A stretch of DNA of 64,000 nt from Apoderus coryli (taxonomy: Eukaryota; Arthropoda; Insecta; Coleoptera; Attelabidae): NCBI GenBank assembly GCA_911728435.2, contig OU452207.1, forward strand, positions 17,013,682 through 17,077,681. Reading direction: 5' to 3'. Positions 10,753 to 21,738 of the stretch are shown here, piece by piece. Both the position numbers and the translations under genes were made by a program. The notes beneath the pieces were generated by a model, which was not told the origin of the DNA, did not search any database, and worked only from the letters and a program-made list of their open reading frames with translations. Position 1 is the stretch's first letter, and each line of letters opens with the position of its first letter.

Positions 10753-12546
10753 ATGGCGTCAACAGAAGAGGAGGCAAATTCAGCAAAAAGCAACCCAAAT
10801 AAAACTGGGGCGATCCCAAAAACAAAAAGAACGTCGGAAAAATGCCAAATATGTATATCCTTTAAGGAATTGATTGCCGACGCTCAAGATAACATCGACA
10901 AGGACCGCTTTAAAACTACTTGGGATCGCCACAAGCAGGAAATGCACACTACTTTGGGTCGAACATTAGCGAAGGTTCCACCGAAGATCGACACTGGAAG
11001 GAAAACATCTAAGAGTCCAGCCCGCTCCGTTGCCTCGGACATTCAAAATGTCGAGTTTCTAAGCGGGTACGAAAATGTCGGAGATATAATGTCATCTTCG
11101 TTGGAATCCAATGAAAGGATGTTTGTGAAGGGCAAAATTCTGGAACTCATAAACACTGAGTCAACTATGGATGTTGCAACCACCAATCACACAGCTGAAG
11201 GCCAAAACGAGGAATTTCAAGTACCCAAGAAAACCATCGGTCTGGCCAGGCTTCTGACAAGGAAATCGCCGGTGACCGGAATCCCTGTTAGAAATCGATA
11301 CCGGTCTCTGAATGTAGATGAGCCTCTATCTTCAAATGATATCGAAGCAGCCGCTAAAAAGAGTATGTCGCAATCACCGCCAATCCACCAGCAGCGAAAA
11401 CGACAAAGGAGGGAATTGAGAGAAGAGGAGGAGCCTGACTCGGACACTGACACGACACAACAGGGTAAGAGAGATAAAAACAGAGCACCTAATAATAATA
11501 CAGGACGTAAGACCAAAATTCCACCGCTCGTATTACGTGGTGTTGCAAAAAGTCACAAAGACCTCGTGACAGAAATTGGTCAACACATTAAAAACAAATT
11601 TTACATAAAATACGCAGCGGGGACAACAATGCTATACTTGACTGACATTCAGGATTATATGACATACAAGAAATTACTGACTGATGACGGGAGTGTCGAA
11701 TTTCACACCTACACTCTCCCAACAGAAAAAACTCACGCTTTCGTGTTACGCGGACTAGACGGAAACGTAACAGAACAGGACATCCACGATGACTTACGAG
11801 ACACATACAACATCCCAGTCGGTAAGGTATATAGAATGAAATCACCCTACAGGCCACTCTTTTTGGTTATTACGCAGAGCACCTGCAATTTAAAAAAGCT
11901 GAACCAAGAGGTGAACATCGTTCTGTATACCAAAGTGACTTGGGAAATCCGACGGAATGAAAAAAGACTTACCCAGTGTAGGAGATGCCAAAGCTGGGGA
12001 CACGCAACAACAAACTGCGCCAGACAACCCCGCTGTCTAAAATGTGCAGAAAGACATTGGACGAAGGACTGCCAAAAAACTAGGGACATACCAGCGGTAT
12101 GCGCCAATTGCTCGGGTAGTCACCCGGCGAATTATTCCAAATGCCCTATATACGAGCAAAAGGTACAAGCAGCTGATAAACGACAGAATGATAGACAAAG
12201 GACAACGAAACCGACTTACGTAGAAGCTCCTCCACCGAAACAAAATGCTTGGGAAGTTCGACAAAAGGAGGGATCGCAAAGCTCAAATGCACAAGCCAGT
12301 CATACGGAACATCAGAAAGGCACGGTAAGACCCAGTAGTAATTTAAATTCTTGCAGCAACCTGATGGTTGATTTCCAGCAATTGAGTCGGGTTTCGCAGA
12401 GCCTGTCACAGAAAATAAACATAGGGGATGCTATTAGAGCTATGCAAAAGCTTGACTCGATGCTGGAGGGTGTTGAGGACGCTCTGACAAAGGTTATGGT
12501 GCTGCAGGAGTTTGCACAAAACGAGCTGCCGAAATTCGACATTTAA
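10753..12546 (+). CDS. E1 ORF1: Jockey-type nucleic-acid-binding Gag-like protein
   Basis: A 597-residue protein that would coat element RNA and bring it to the target. Residues 31-65 hold a CQIC...HKQEMH motif (C-x2-C-x25-H-x4-H). The middle (about 255-400) carries the conserved KTHAFVLRGL region characteristic of Jockey ORF1 (PRE_C2HC-like), followed by three zinc knuckles from residue 409: CRRCQSWGH, CLKCAERH and CANCSGSH. A Gln/Ser-rich linker leads to a conserved helical C-terminus ending FAQNELPKFDI. The frame is intact from ATG to TAA. The ORF2 frame opens three bases after the stop. Confidence 0.9.
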   Translation: MASTEEEANSAKSNPNKTGAIPKTKRTSEKCQICISFKELIADAQDNIDKDRFKTTWDRHKQEMHTTLGRTLAKVPPKIDTGRKTSKSPARSVASDIQNVEFLSGYENVGDIMSSSLESNERMFVKGKILELINTESTMDVATTNHTAEGQNEEFQVPKKTIGLARLLTRKSPVTGIPVRNRYRSLNVDEPLSSNDIEAAAKKSMSQSPPIHQQRKRQRRELREEEEPDSDTDTTQQGKRDKNRAPNNNTGRKTKIPPLVLRGVAKSHKDLVTEIGQHIKNKFYIKYAAGTTMLYLTDIQDYMTYKKLLTDDGSVEFHTYTLPTEKTHAFVLRGLDGNVTEQDIHDDLRDTYNIPVGKVYRMKSPYRPLFLVITQSTCNLKKLNQEVNIVLYTKVTWEIRRNEKRLTQCRRCQSWGHATTNCARQPRCLKCAERHWTKDCQKTRDIPAVCANCSGSHPANYSKCPIYEQKVQAADKRQNDRQRTTKPTYVEAPPPKQNAWEVRQKEGSQSSNAQASHTEHQKGTVRPSSNLNSCSNLMVDFQQLSRVSQSLSQKINIGDAIRAMQKLDSMLEGVEDALTKVMVLQEFAQNELPKFDI

Positions 12547-12549
12547 ATA

Positions 12550-15007
12550 GTGTCTATCAAGGTGGCTGCTTGGAACGCTAGCTCCTTACGCACCAGAACC
12601 TCAGAACTCATTAACTTTATACTGACAGAAAAGATCGACATAATGAGCGTGGCCGAGACACGCATCACTAACGACTTTCGGTTACGACTCAAGAATTATA
12701 CAATTTACAGACAGGACAGAGACCAACAGACTAACAAAATGGGCCTAGCTGTCTTTGTCAGAAATACGGTGCCTCATATGCAACTCAGAAGCTGCAATAT
12801 AGGCATCGAGCATCTGATAATAAAATTAGCTTCCGGAATTATCCTGATCCCGTCCTACAACTCTCCTAACCGGAACTTGACTGACGCTGAACTAGACGCT
12901 TTATTTAACGTTGGCGATAAAGTTTTGATTCTCGGAGACCTGAATGCCCGGCATACCGTTTGGTTCAACCACGTGAACAATAGAAATGGTCGCACCGTGT
13001 TGGAGTACGCAATAGAAAACAACATTCAAATAATCCATACGGATTTAGCAACGCATATCCCGCCAAACGGGAGCACGCCTACCTACATCGATATAGTTTT
13101 AAATAAAAACTATAGCAGAAATATTAATGTAGAGGCGCTACATGCTTTAAATAGCGATCATAACCCTATTGTCTTCGTACTAAATAACCAGACGTTGAAT
13201 GACAAAAACAACGTACGATACGTATACAAAAATGTAGACTGGATAAGGTATAGGCAAATTTTAGATACTAACATCGGAATAACTAGCCAAATATTTACAA
13301 CAGCAGACATTGACGAGCAAGTTGAGTTGTTTTCTAGAGCAGTTGTCCTAGCCAGGAATCAAACAGCCAGAAGGGTGGTTCAACGACCGGAGGAAGATCG
13401 CCTGCCGCAAGAGATTCTGGATTTGATCACGACCAAAAACAGAGCTCGAAAGCGGTGGCAACGGCATCGGAATTTGGAGGATCGAGATCAGGTGTCCCAG
13501 TTGCAGAGCCAAATCAAAACCAAAATTAAAGACCATAAGAACGGAGTATGGGCTGAGCGATTAAGACACCTGTCTTATAGAGACAACTCACTCTGGAAAA
13601 TGACTAAAGCGCTTAAAAGGACTACAACACCAATACCCGCCATAAAGGTACATGACAATTACTCCGTAACGGACAAACAAAAGGCGGAAACAATCGCCAA
13701 TAACCTCTACCGAATTTATACACCTCTACCAAACTCCGTTCCCGAACATACTGAAATTGAAGACATTTTCCACCAAATCCCTCAACAGGTCCTAATTCCC
13801 ACTCGGAAGTGGAATAAAATCATGACATCGCCAGGCGAGGTGAGAAGGGTGATCAACAGACTACCCTACAACAAGGCCCCAGGACCGGATGATATCGAAA
13901 ATATCCTTCTAAAACACTTGAGTAGGAAGGCAATTGTACAGCTGATGTACATTATCAATGCCATTATTAAGCTCCATCGTGCATCAAGCCAAACTGGCAT
14001 TCAATAGACAACAATGTACTACCCTACTTTTACTGGACGTCGAGAAAGCTTTTGACAGGGTCTGGCACTCAGGACTAGTCACTAAACTTCTGGGACTAGA
14101 CATGCCAATAAACTTAGTTACATTGATAAAATCGTACCTTGACGGAAGAACTTTCCGAGTGAGAGTGGGTGGAGCATTTTCAAGAACGCGCCACATAAAC
14201 GCAGGTGTACCCCAAGGAACTGTTCTAGCACCCAAACTCTACTCACTCTACACATCAGATATACCAACGGACCCACACACCAACTTACGGCTTTATGCGG
14301 ATGACACTTCGCTCCGGTCAGTGTCGTTTGCAGCGAACGCTGCTAACCGGCGTTTGCGGACGCACATGCCGAGGCTGGAGGAATTCTTCCGCATATGGAA
14401 AATAAAGATCAACGCCGATAAAACTCAACAGATAGTGCTGACCCAAAAACATACTAACACGACAATTTTTGAAAAACTGCGAATAGACGGACATACAATA
14501 ACACCGACAAGAAGGGCGGTAGATTATTTGGGGGTCAAATTGGATAGGTCACTATACTTCGGGCCACACATCACCAAATCGATCCAAAAAACCTACGGTG
14601 CCATGGGCAAATTATACCCGCTCATGAATCGCCGTAGTGTTCTATCGATCTCGAATAAAATACAGCTCTTAAAGACAATGTTGAGGCCTGTTCTAACATA
14701 TGCAGCGCCAATTTGGGGTGGTTGTTCCGCTACCCAAATGAAACGCTTGCAGATTATGCAGAACAAACTTCTCAGACATGCGACCAACAGCGACCGGTAT
14801 ATACGCATAACCGACTTACACAGACTCAGTAATGTACAGATGATGAGGGACTATGTGGACGAAACTTCGCAAAAATTCTTTACCACATTTATAAGGAATT
14901 CGACACTGACTCGTGACATGACAACACACAGACACGCGGATGGCATCCACTATAAGCACAAACTAATTTATCAACATCTCCCGATCTATTTTGAAGAGCC
15001 TCCATGA
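12550..15007 (+). pseudogene. E1 ORF2: endonuclease-reverse transcriptase with internal deletion
   Basis: The N-terminal part (12550-about 13970) is an apurinic-like endonuclease with WNASSL, a GDLNARH segment and NSDHNPIV, followed by the linker and the start of reverse transcriptase (NKAPGPDDIE). At about 13970 roughly 236 bp are missing compared with E4 (the segment from LQYFP through the SYRP region to FGFRPGHS), and the rest continues in another frame from about 13975 to 15007. That part retains the GVPQGTVLAPKLY and YADDTS motifs and the C-terminal LQIMQNKLLRHAT domain. The start codon position has GTG where relatives have ATG. The protein is therefore inactive. Confidence 0.9.
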
Positions 15008-15138
15008 AGACAGGAATTATACGGACAGATCAACTTACACCACCAGAAACAAACATAAACCCACTAACACCACGGACATGACAATTTACCATTAATGTCG
15101 AGTAATGTCAGCGCCACTTGACGCTCTTCAGTTTTGAA

Positions 15139-15164
15139 GCGGGTTTTTGACGTATTTTTCCCGC
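15139..15164 (+). other. E1 3'UTR stem-loop
   Basis: GCGGG (15139-15143) pairs with CCCGC (15160-15164) across a T-rich 16-base loop. It is equivalent to the stem-loops of E2, E3 and E4. Confidence 0.7.
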
Positions 15165-15523
15165 ATATGCTCTGATTACTATCGCTGCATACATTAACCT
15201 ATGTCTGTTTTCATCCCTTTGTGCATGGTTTTGCTGCGACTCGGACCAATGGCTGGAAGAGGTCTTACCAGGAGCTAGCCCTTTACTGCTGAGAGTCCAC
15301 AAACAATATGGTTTGGTTTAGAATGGGGCTGAACATCTACGCCCGCCCGTGAGGGAGACTTTTGGACATCCTTGTCGAACTCCCCAAGAAATTTCGATGT
15401 ATGATGTCCAACTTATGCTTTATGTTATATGTTTGTTATGTATATTGTAAATATATATATATGTGTTAACCATTGTATTGTATATATTTGACAAGTAATA
15501 AAATGTTTTGAAATTTGAATTTG

Positions 15524-15544
15524 AAAATTGGAACGATACAGAGA
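15524..15544 (+). pseudogene. U6: U6 sliver (nt 27-47) between E1 and E2
   Basis: Twenty-one bases of U6 separate the two elements. The first 11 (15524-15534) are the right copy of the E1 target duplication, and the last 14 (15531-15544) are the left copy of the E2 duplication, ending exactly at the end of the ACAGAGA box. Confidence 0.93.
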
Positions 15545-15663
15545 GAGTACCTATCATTCAAAATCGTTGAATTTTATTTTATACACACATAGTATTAAAA
15601 GTAAATTTTAAATTATTCGTGTTAAAGATATTAACTATCTTTCAACACTAAAAACTTTTTTTG

Positions 15664-15687
15664 CCCGGCGTCTGACATGGCGTCGGG
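15664..15687 (+). promoter_or_regulatory. E2 hairpin holding the ORF1 start codon in its loop
   Basis: CCCGGCG (15664-15670) can pair with CGTCGGG (15681-15687), with one G-U pair. The ATG at 15677-15679 lies in the 10-base loop. A regulatory effect is inference. Confidence 0.5.
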
Positions 15688-17392
15688 TGAAACAACACCA
15701 ATCGACAAAAACACATTGGATGACACAGAGAGCATAAAACAGTTAACACCGCTGAGAAATTTAAATACAGGGACCATCCCAAAAGTTAAATCTCAAACAG
15801 TATGTGAACGTTGCATCGATTTAAAATCAAAACTAAAAGATACCAAAATCGAACCTGATTCAAGAAATAAAATACATCAAAAACTCGATAAACATATAAA
15901 AGAGTTTCACCGACCAAAGAAGATGCCATATGAGAATATCGGACCGAGAATTGATACGGGAAGCAAGGAAGCACAAAAACAACACAACACTGCAACTACC
16001 AAAACAACACAAAGCAACATTGAATTTGATGACGTAGAAATGTTCTCAAGCGTAGGATCAGAGGGCAGCTTTGTCAGCAACCAAATAATACAAATGGCTA
16101 ATGCAGAAAACGGGTTTGAGATCCCAAAGACGACAACAATGGCAAGACTGCTACAACGAACGTCACCGACCAACACGGTTAAAATTGCCAATAGATTCGA
16201 GAAGCTGCCAATCGAAGAACAAATCAGAGATGCTGCGGTAAGAACAATACCTAAAACAACCACGAGAAAGCGAAGTCTAACAACATATAACAATAACACA
16301 TCTGATTCCGATAGCGACATGGACACTCACACAGGTAACACCACAAAAACGAACAAAATACCACCAATTGTCCTCAGAGGCGTAATTGAAGACCACACTA
16401 AATTTGTTGCAGAAGTCAAAAACATTATTAAGAATGGATTCACAGTCAAATACGCCTCTGGGACAACTATGATTTATATTAAAGATATGCACGAATACAA
16501 AACATACAAACACCTAATAGAAACAGAAGGACTAATAGAATTTCACACATATACCCTTCCTGAGGACAAAACATATGCATTTGTCCTCAGGGGCCTCAAT
16601 GGTATAGACACAGAAGACATCACAGAACACTTACGACAGGACTTACAATTACCAAGCAAACGTTTATACAGGATGAAAACTAAATCAGCCAAACCTTTAT
16701 ATCTAGCAATCATGACAAAGGACTATAATCTACGCACACTAAATACACAAGCGAGGGTGGTACTGAGTACTAGAGTCATTTGGGAACGTAGAAAAAATGA
16801 TCAACGTATTACGCAGTGTAGAAGGTGTCAAGGATGGGGACACGCGACTTCGAACTGCGGTCGAGTACCGAGATGCCTCAAATGTGCTGAGGGCCACCTT
16901 ACGTACACCTGTCAAAAAAGTAAAAATACACCCGCAAAATGTGCTAACTGTCAAGGTGATCATCCTGCAAATTATACAGGGTGTGCTGTGTATATTAAAC
17001 GTAAGGAATATATAATGCAACAGACTCAAAACAACAACAAGAACAAACAAACAGACAAACTAATTCCTGCACCACTACCAACCACTAACGCATGGACTGT
17101 GAGACAACAAAACAGACAGACAGAAAAACACTTACAACAAACCGCAGCATCTGTGGAAACATCGCACGAGGGGGGTGGATCTCTTAACAGTAACAATAGT
17201 GAAAAAGTATTATTAGGCATTCAGGCATTAACAAAGATATCTGGCAGCATATCCGAAAAGATTAACCTCAGTGTGGCTGTTAAAGCTTTGGCAGAATTAA
17301 ACGACATGCTTGAGGGCGTGACGGACAAAATGACTAAACTGTGCGTCCTTCAGGACTTTGCTCAAAGCGAATTGACAAAATTTGACTTTTAA
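15677..17392 (+). CDS. E2 ORF1: Jockey-type nucleic-acid-binding Gag-like protein
   Basis: A 571-residue protein with an intact frame. Residues 43-78 hold CERC...HIKEFH (C-x2-C-x26-H-x4-H). The central conserved part includes IPPIVLRGV, VKYASGTTMIY and KTYAFVLRGL. Zinc knuckles begin at residue 381: CRRCQGWGH, CLKCAEGH and CANCQGDH. The C-terminus ends LCVLQDFAQSELTKFDF. The TAA stop is followed by one base and then the ORF2 ATG, so ORF2 could be translated by termination-reinitiation. It probably binds element RNA in the cytoplasm and enters the nucleus with ORF2 protein, as in other Jockey elements. Confidence 0.92.
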   Translation: MASGETTPIDKNTLDDTESIKQLTPLRNLNTGTIPKVKSQTVCERCIDLKSKLKDTKIEPDSRNKIHQKLDKHIKEFHRPKKMPYENIGPRIDTGSKEAQKQHNTATTKTTQSNIEFDDVEMFSSVGSEGSFVSNQIIQMANAENGFEIPKTTTMARLLQRTSPTNTVKIANRFEKLPIEEQIRDAAVRTIPKTTTRKRSLTTYNNNTSDSDSDMDTHTGNTTKTNKIPPIVLRGVIEDHTKFVAEVKNIIKNGFTVKYASGTTMIYIKDMHEYKTYKHLIETEGLIEFHTYTLPEDKTYAFVLRGLNGIDTEDITEHLRQDLQLPSKRLYRMKTKSAKPLYLAIMTKDYNLRTLNTQARVVLSTRVIWERRKNDQRITQCRRCQGWGHATSNCGRVPRCLKCAEGHLTYTCQKSKNTPAKCANCQGDHPANYTGCAVYIKRKEYIMQQTQNNNKNKQTDKLIPAPLPTTNAWTVRQQNRQTEKHLQQTAASVETSHEGGGSLNSNNSEKVLLGIQALTKISGSISEKINLSVAVKALAELNDMLEGVTDKMTKLCVLQDFAQSELTKFDF

Positions 17393-17393
17393 A

Positions 17394-20069
17394 ATGTCAG
17401 TTAAAATTGCATCGTGGAACGCAGCTTCTTTGGGGCGTAAAGTTTCAGAGCTTTACTACTTCATACATCATCACAAAATCGATATAATGGCAATCAGTGA
17501 AACAAACATTACAGACAGGTTCAAATTACGACTAAGGAACTACACCATATACAGACAAGACACTACGCCAGGAAAACGAGGACTAGCTTTACTAATAAAG
17601 AGCACTATAACACATACTATACTTCCACAGACACAAACGGGAATAGAAAATATTGGTATTAAACTGGCCTCGGGACTCGTGTTAATTTCAGCATACAATT
17701 CTCCAAACCGACGAATAACTAGCCACGAACTCGATAATCTCTTTGCATTAGGTAATAGGGTTTTATTATTTGGGGATTTAAATTGCAAACATACTCAGTG
17801 GAACAACATTAGTAATAACTACAACGGTGTCACACTACAAGAGTACATCAATGATAATAACATACAAGTTTTATACACAAACTCACCTACTCACATACCA
17901 CATAACAGAAATCGACCTAGCACTTTAGACATACTACTGAACAAAAATTATAATAGGGATCTAGGTTTAATAACACTGAACGAGCTGAATAGCGATCACA
18001 ACCCAATAGTTTTTCAAGTCAGTCATCAAATAATAAACAAAGATGAGATATCCCGATTTGTATATGAGAACACCGACTGGAAAAGATATAGACAACTACT
18101 AGACCGCGTAATAATTCTAACAAGCAATATAAGTACTAAAGAGGACATCGACATATATGTGGACCGACTTACAACTATAATTCAAAGGGCTAGGAACAAA
18201 ATTGCCAAACTTGTCAAACCAAAACCTGCTGAAGATCGATTGCCTTCAGAAATTATTAATCTAATAAAACTGAAAAATAAAGTTAGGAAAAAATGGCAAA
18301 GACATAGACAAACAATAGACAGACAGAGAATACGGGACTTACAAACAACTATAGCCGAAAAAATAAAAATACATAAAAACGTCATCTGGGAAGATAAGCT
18401 AAGATCGCTTAACACAAAAGACAATTCACTGTGGAAACTCACTCGCTGTTTGAAACGAAATACACTTAAAATTCCAACATTAATAACAAACGGCAATGAA
18501 AGTGTGACAGATCGACAAAAAACAGAAACATTAGCTAATCACCTTTACCGAATACATACACCTCTTCCAAATTCAATGCCGGAACACAACAATATCGAAG
18601 CCCAATACTCCAACATCCACGCCAGTACAACAATCCCGACCAATATCCTGAAAAATATATTGACCACCCCTGGGGAAGTCAGGAAAATAATAATTAAATT
18701 ACCAAACAACAAGGCACCAGGTCCCGATGGCATTGATAATATTCTAATAAAAAATCTGAGCAGGAAAAGTATAGTACTGCTAACTAATATTATCAATTCT
18801 ATTATAAAATTTCAATATTTTCCTACTAAATGGAAAGAGGCTATTATCATTCCACTACCAAAACCTGGCAAACCAATAATTGATCCTAATAGCTACAGAC
18901 CGATCTCCCTTTTAAATTCCATGTCCAAAGTAGCCGAAAAAGTATTGCTAACAAGACTTGACGCAACTGACAAAAAACTAAGACTGACACCTAATGAACA
19001 GTTTGGTTTTAGGAAAGGACATAACACAGTACTATTGACATCAAAAATTGTTCATGACGTTAAACTAGCATTTAATCAGAACCTTGTAACAGATCTTCTT
19101 CTCCTAGATATGGAAAAAGCGTTCGATAGAGTCTGGCATCAAGGACTTCTGACAAAACTCCAGACCTTGAAATTCCCTATTCACTTTATCACATTAATTA
19201 AATCATACTTAAATAATAGAACCTATAAAGTGCGCATAAACAATACCTACTCAAGACCTAGGTCACTAAGAGCAGGAGTACCCCAGGGTACGGTTTTAGC
19301 TCCAAAATTATATACATTATACACTTCCGACATTCCTAAACATCCACACACAAAGATCGCCCTATATGCAGACGATACAGCAGTATACTCCCAAAGCTTT
19401 CATGCAAACACAGCTAACAGACACATACGATTACACCTGAAGGACCTAGAACGCTATTATGAAACATGGAAAGTAAAAATTAATCCAACCAAAACCGAAC
19501 AAATTATACTCACGAAGAAGCGAAAAAACATAACAATATTTGAAAAACTTAAAATCAACAATATAACAATAGAGCCCAAAACAACCCCCGTCACCCATCT
19601 TGGGGTCAAGTTAGATAAAGGATTATGTTTTAAAGCAAACACCAGTCACTCAATACAGAAAGCGTATGCAGCAGTTCACAAGCTATATCCCCTCATAAAC
19701 AAGAATAGCGTTCTAACCACAGACAACAAACTGGCTATTTACAAAACCATAATTCGACCGATTATGACTTATGCAGCGCCAGTCTGGTGCGGAATGAGTA
19801 ACACACAAAAGCAAAGACTCCAGGTTATGCAAAATAAGATTCTAAGACATGCCACGAACAGCGACAGATATACAAGAATAACAGACTTACACAGGACTGC
19901 AAAAATACAATACGTTACTGACTACATACAAGAAACATCACAAAAATTTTATACGACACAAATATTAAAATCACCTTTGACTAGATGCATAACGACATAC
20001 AGACAAGGAGACAGAGATTTCAAACATAAACTAATTTACCAGAACTTGCCATTATATCAGACACACTAA
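17394..20069 (+). CDS. E2 ORF2: APE-type endonuclease and reverse transcriptase, intact
   Basis: An 891-residue enzyme that nicks target DNA and copies element RNA onto the nick. The endonuclease domain (about 1-225) has WN at 8-9, the catalytic-type Glu at 36 (ISETNIT), GDLN at 127-130 and SDHNP at 200-204. Reverse transcriptase has KAPGPDGID (about 440), SYRPISLL at 500-507, GVPQG at 628-632 and the catalytic YADD at 658-661. After it come the Jockey-type C-terminal segment VMQNKILRHATNSDRY and the end of the protein, with no RNase H domain, which fits the Jockey clade. All motifs are present and there are no stops. The ATG at 17394 is chosen because it directly precedes the conserved KIASWNA. 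This protein is the candidate for U6-site recognition. Confidence 0.93.
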   Translation: MSVKIASWNAASLGRKVSELYYFIHHHKIDIMAISETNITDRFKLRLRNYTIYRQDTTPGKRGLALLIKSTITHTILPQTQTGIENIGIKLASGLVLISAYNSPNRRITSHELDNLFALGNRVLLFGDLNCKHTQWNNISNNYNGVTLQEYINDNNIQVLYTNSPTHIPHNRNRPSTLDILLNKNYNRDLGLITLNELNSDHNPIVFQVSHQIINKDEISRFVYENTDWKRYRQLLDRVIILTSNISTKEDIDIYVDRLTTIIQRARNKIAKLVKPKPAEDRLPSEIINLIKLKNKVRKKWQRHRQTIDRQRIRDLQTTIAEKIKIHKNVIWEDKLRSLNTKDNSLWKLTRCLKRNTLKIPTLITNGNESVTDRQKTETLANHLYRIHTPLPNSMPEHNNIEAQYSNIHASTTIPTNILKNILTTPGEVRKIIIKLPNNKAPGPDGIDNILIKNLSRKSIVLLTNIINSIIKFQYFPTKWKEAIIIPLPKPGKPIIDPNSYRPISLLNSMSKVAEKVLLTRLDATDKKLRLTPNEQFGFRKGHNTVLLTSKIVHDVKLAFNQNLVTDLLLLDMEKAFDRVWHQGLLTKLQTLKFPIHFITLIKSYLNNRTYKVRINNTYSRPRSLRAGVPQGTVLAPKLYTLYTSDIPKHPHTKIALYADDTAVYSQSFHANTANRHIRLHLKDLERYYETWKVKINPTKTEQIILTKKRKNITIFEKLKINNITIEPKTTPVTHLGVKLDKGLCFKANTSHSIQKAYAAVHKLYPLINKNSVLTTDNKLAIYKTIIRPIMTYAAPVWCGMSNTQKQRLQVMQNKILRHATNSDRYTRITDLHRTAKIQYVTDYIQETSQKFYTTQILKSPLTRCITTYRQGDRDFKHKLIYQNLPLYQTH

Positions 20070-20137
20070 ACCCTAAGTAACTTAAACGCGACTCCACACG
20101 TCATATTGTCCGTCAGTAAGATTTACATGCTCTTAAA

Positions 20138-20165
20138 GTAGGTTTTTTTACAATATTTTTCCTAC
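20138..20165 (+). other. E2 3'UTR stem-loop
   Basis: GTAGG (20138-20142) pairs with CCTAC (20161-20165). Relative to E1, two base pairs have changed on both sides. Confidence 0.7.
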
Positions 20166-20500
20166 ATAATAACCCAAAAAGCCAGAATTACCTACAGCCA
20201 AAACCCATATATCATATTCTTGCAAATGACTGCTAGTATCAACAAGTAATGCCCGGAGAAAATTATTTGGAGCCAGGGCCGTAGCATGTCAAGAAATGAA
20301 ACATGGACTAAGTAACTATTGAACAAAAGAGCGATCCACTTCGCATACCTAGGAAGATATTATCTACCGGGTCAAAACGCGTAACATTGTAACGCCGCTT
20401 AAAAATTTTGTTTGTAATATATTGTTTATATATATTTATATAGTTAAATGTCTGTGATATGTAAGTGACTATAAATAAAGCTTTGTTGAATTTGAATTTT

Positions 20501-20574
20501 GAACGATACAGAGAAGATTAGCATGGCCCCTGCGCAAGGATGACACGCAAAATCGTGAAGCGTTCCACATTTTT
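20501..20574 (+). pseudogene. U6: U6 snRNA 3' part (nt 34-107) after E2
   Basis: Starts with the right E2 target duplication (20501-20514) and continues to the T-run. It completes the U6 copy that began at 10486. It has no promoter. Confidence 0.95.
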
Positions 20575-20855
20575 TTGTAAAATTAATGAAGATAAAATGA
20601 TACTTTGATTACATTTTGTACTAAATTAAATTACATTTTATTTTTAAAATACACTGTATTCTTTTGTGTTGTAGTGAAAATAATATAACAATTATTGGTA
20701 GATTCACATCTAACAGAATATTCATGAAACAAGAATTTATAACTATTAATACCTTTGAATGTAGCAGCATAACTAATAGATGGCGCCACTAATATAACGC
20801 TAGTAATAGCTATGCAAATTATTGTACATATACGTGATTGGAAAACCAAATAAAT

Positions 20856-20872
20856 GTACTCGCTTCGGCGGT

Positions 20873-20912
<40 letters not shown>

Positions 20913-20962
20913 GGCCCCTGCGCAAGGATGACACGCAAAATCGTGAAGCGTTCCACATTTTT
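20856..20962 (+). ncRNA. U6: U6 snRNA, copy 2
   Basis: Standard sequence, nt 10 T and nt 66 C. First complete gene after E2. Confidence 0.96.
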
Positions 20963-21243
20963 TTGTAAAATTAATGAAGATAAAATGATACTTTGATTAC
21001 ATTTTGTACTAAATTAAATTACATTTTATTTTTAAAATACACTGTATTCTTTTGTGTTGTAGTGAAAATAATATAACAATTATTGGTAGATTCACATCTA
21101 ACAGAATATTCATGAAACAAGAATTTATAACTATTAATACCTTCGAATGTAGCAGCATAACTAATAGATGGCGCCACTAATATAACGCTAGTAATAGCTA
21201 TGCAAATTATTGTACATATACGTGATTGGAAAACCAAATAAAT

Positions 21244-21260
21244 GTACTCGCTTCGGCGGT

Positions 21261-21300
<40 letters not shown>

Positions 21301-21350
21301 GGCCCCTGCGCAAGGATGACACGCAAAATCGTGAAGCGTTCCACATTTTT
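21244..21350 (+). ncRNA. U6: U6 snRNA, copy 3
   Basis: Standard sequence, nt 66 C. Confidence 0.96.
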
Positions 21351-21631
21351 TTGTAAAATTAATGAAGATAAAATGATACTTTGATTACATTTTGTACTAA
21401 ATTAAATTACATTTCATTTTTAAAATACACTGTATTCTTTTGTGTTGTAGTGAAAATAATATAACAATTATTGGTAGATTCACATCTAACAGAATATTCA
21501 TGAAACAAGAATTTATAACTATTAATACCTTTGAATGTAGCAGCATAACTAATAGATGGCGCCACTAATATAACGCTAGTAATAGCTATGCAAATTATTG
21601 TACTTATACGTGATTGGAAAACCAAATAAAT

Positions 21632-21648
21632 GTACTCGCTTCGGCGGT

Positions 21649-21688
<40 letters not shown>

Positions 21689-21738
21689 GGCCCCTGCGCA
21701 AGGATGACACGCAAAATCGTGAAGCGTTCCACATTTTT
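21632..21738 (+). ncRNA. U6: U6 snRNA, copy 4
   Basis: Standard sequence, nt 66 C. The promoter has CTTATACG in place of CATATACG at the TATA-like block. Confidence 0.95.

Larger units (their letters stand above)
10523..15523 (+). mobile_element. E1: Jockey-clade non-LTR retrotransposon inserted in U6
   Basis: A 5.0-kb element with a full 5' end: the same CATTCACGTTCAGG start occurs in E5 (62377), which fixes the boundary. It has a 5'UTR of 230 bp, ORF1, ORF2 with an internal deletion, and a 3'UTR ending in a TTTTGAAATTTGAATTTG tail after an AATAAAA signal. It lies in the same orientation as U6 between copies of an 11-bp target duplication. The deletion removes reverse-transcriptase sequence, so this copy is not autonomous. 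Close relatives here are E4 and especially E5. Confidence 0.93.
15545..20500 (+). mobile_element. E2: apparently intact Jockey-clade element inserted in U6
   Basis: A 4.96-kb element in the U6 sense orientation, flanked by perfect copies of GAACGATACAGAGA (15531-15544 and 20501-20514). It has a 132-bp 5'UTR, an open ORF1 and an open ORF2 with all key motifs, and a 3'UTR with the conserved stem-loop and a TTGTTGAATTTGAATTTT tail after AATAAAG. It is more AT-rich in coding sequence than E1 and clearly diverged from E1/E4 and E3, so it represents its own lineage. The perfect duplication and open frames suggest a recent, possibly still active insertion. Confidence 0.93.
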
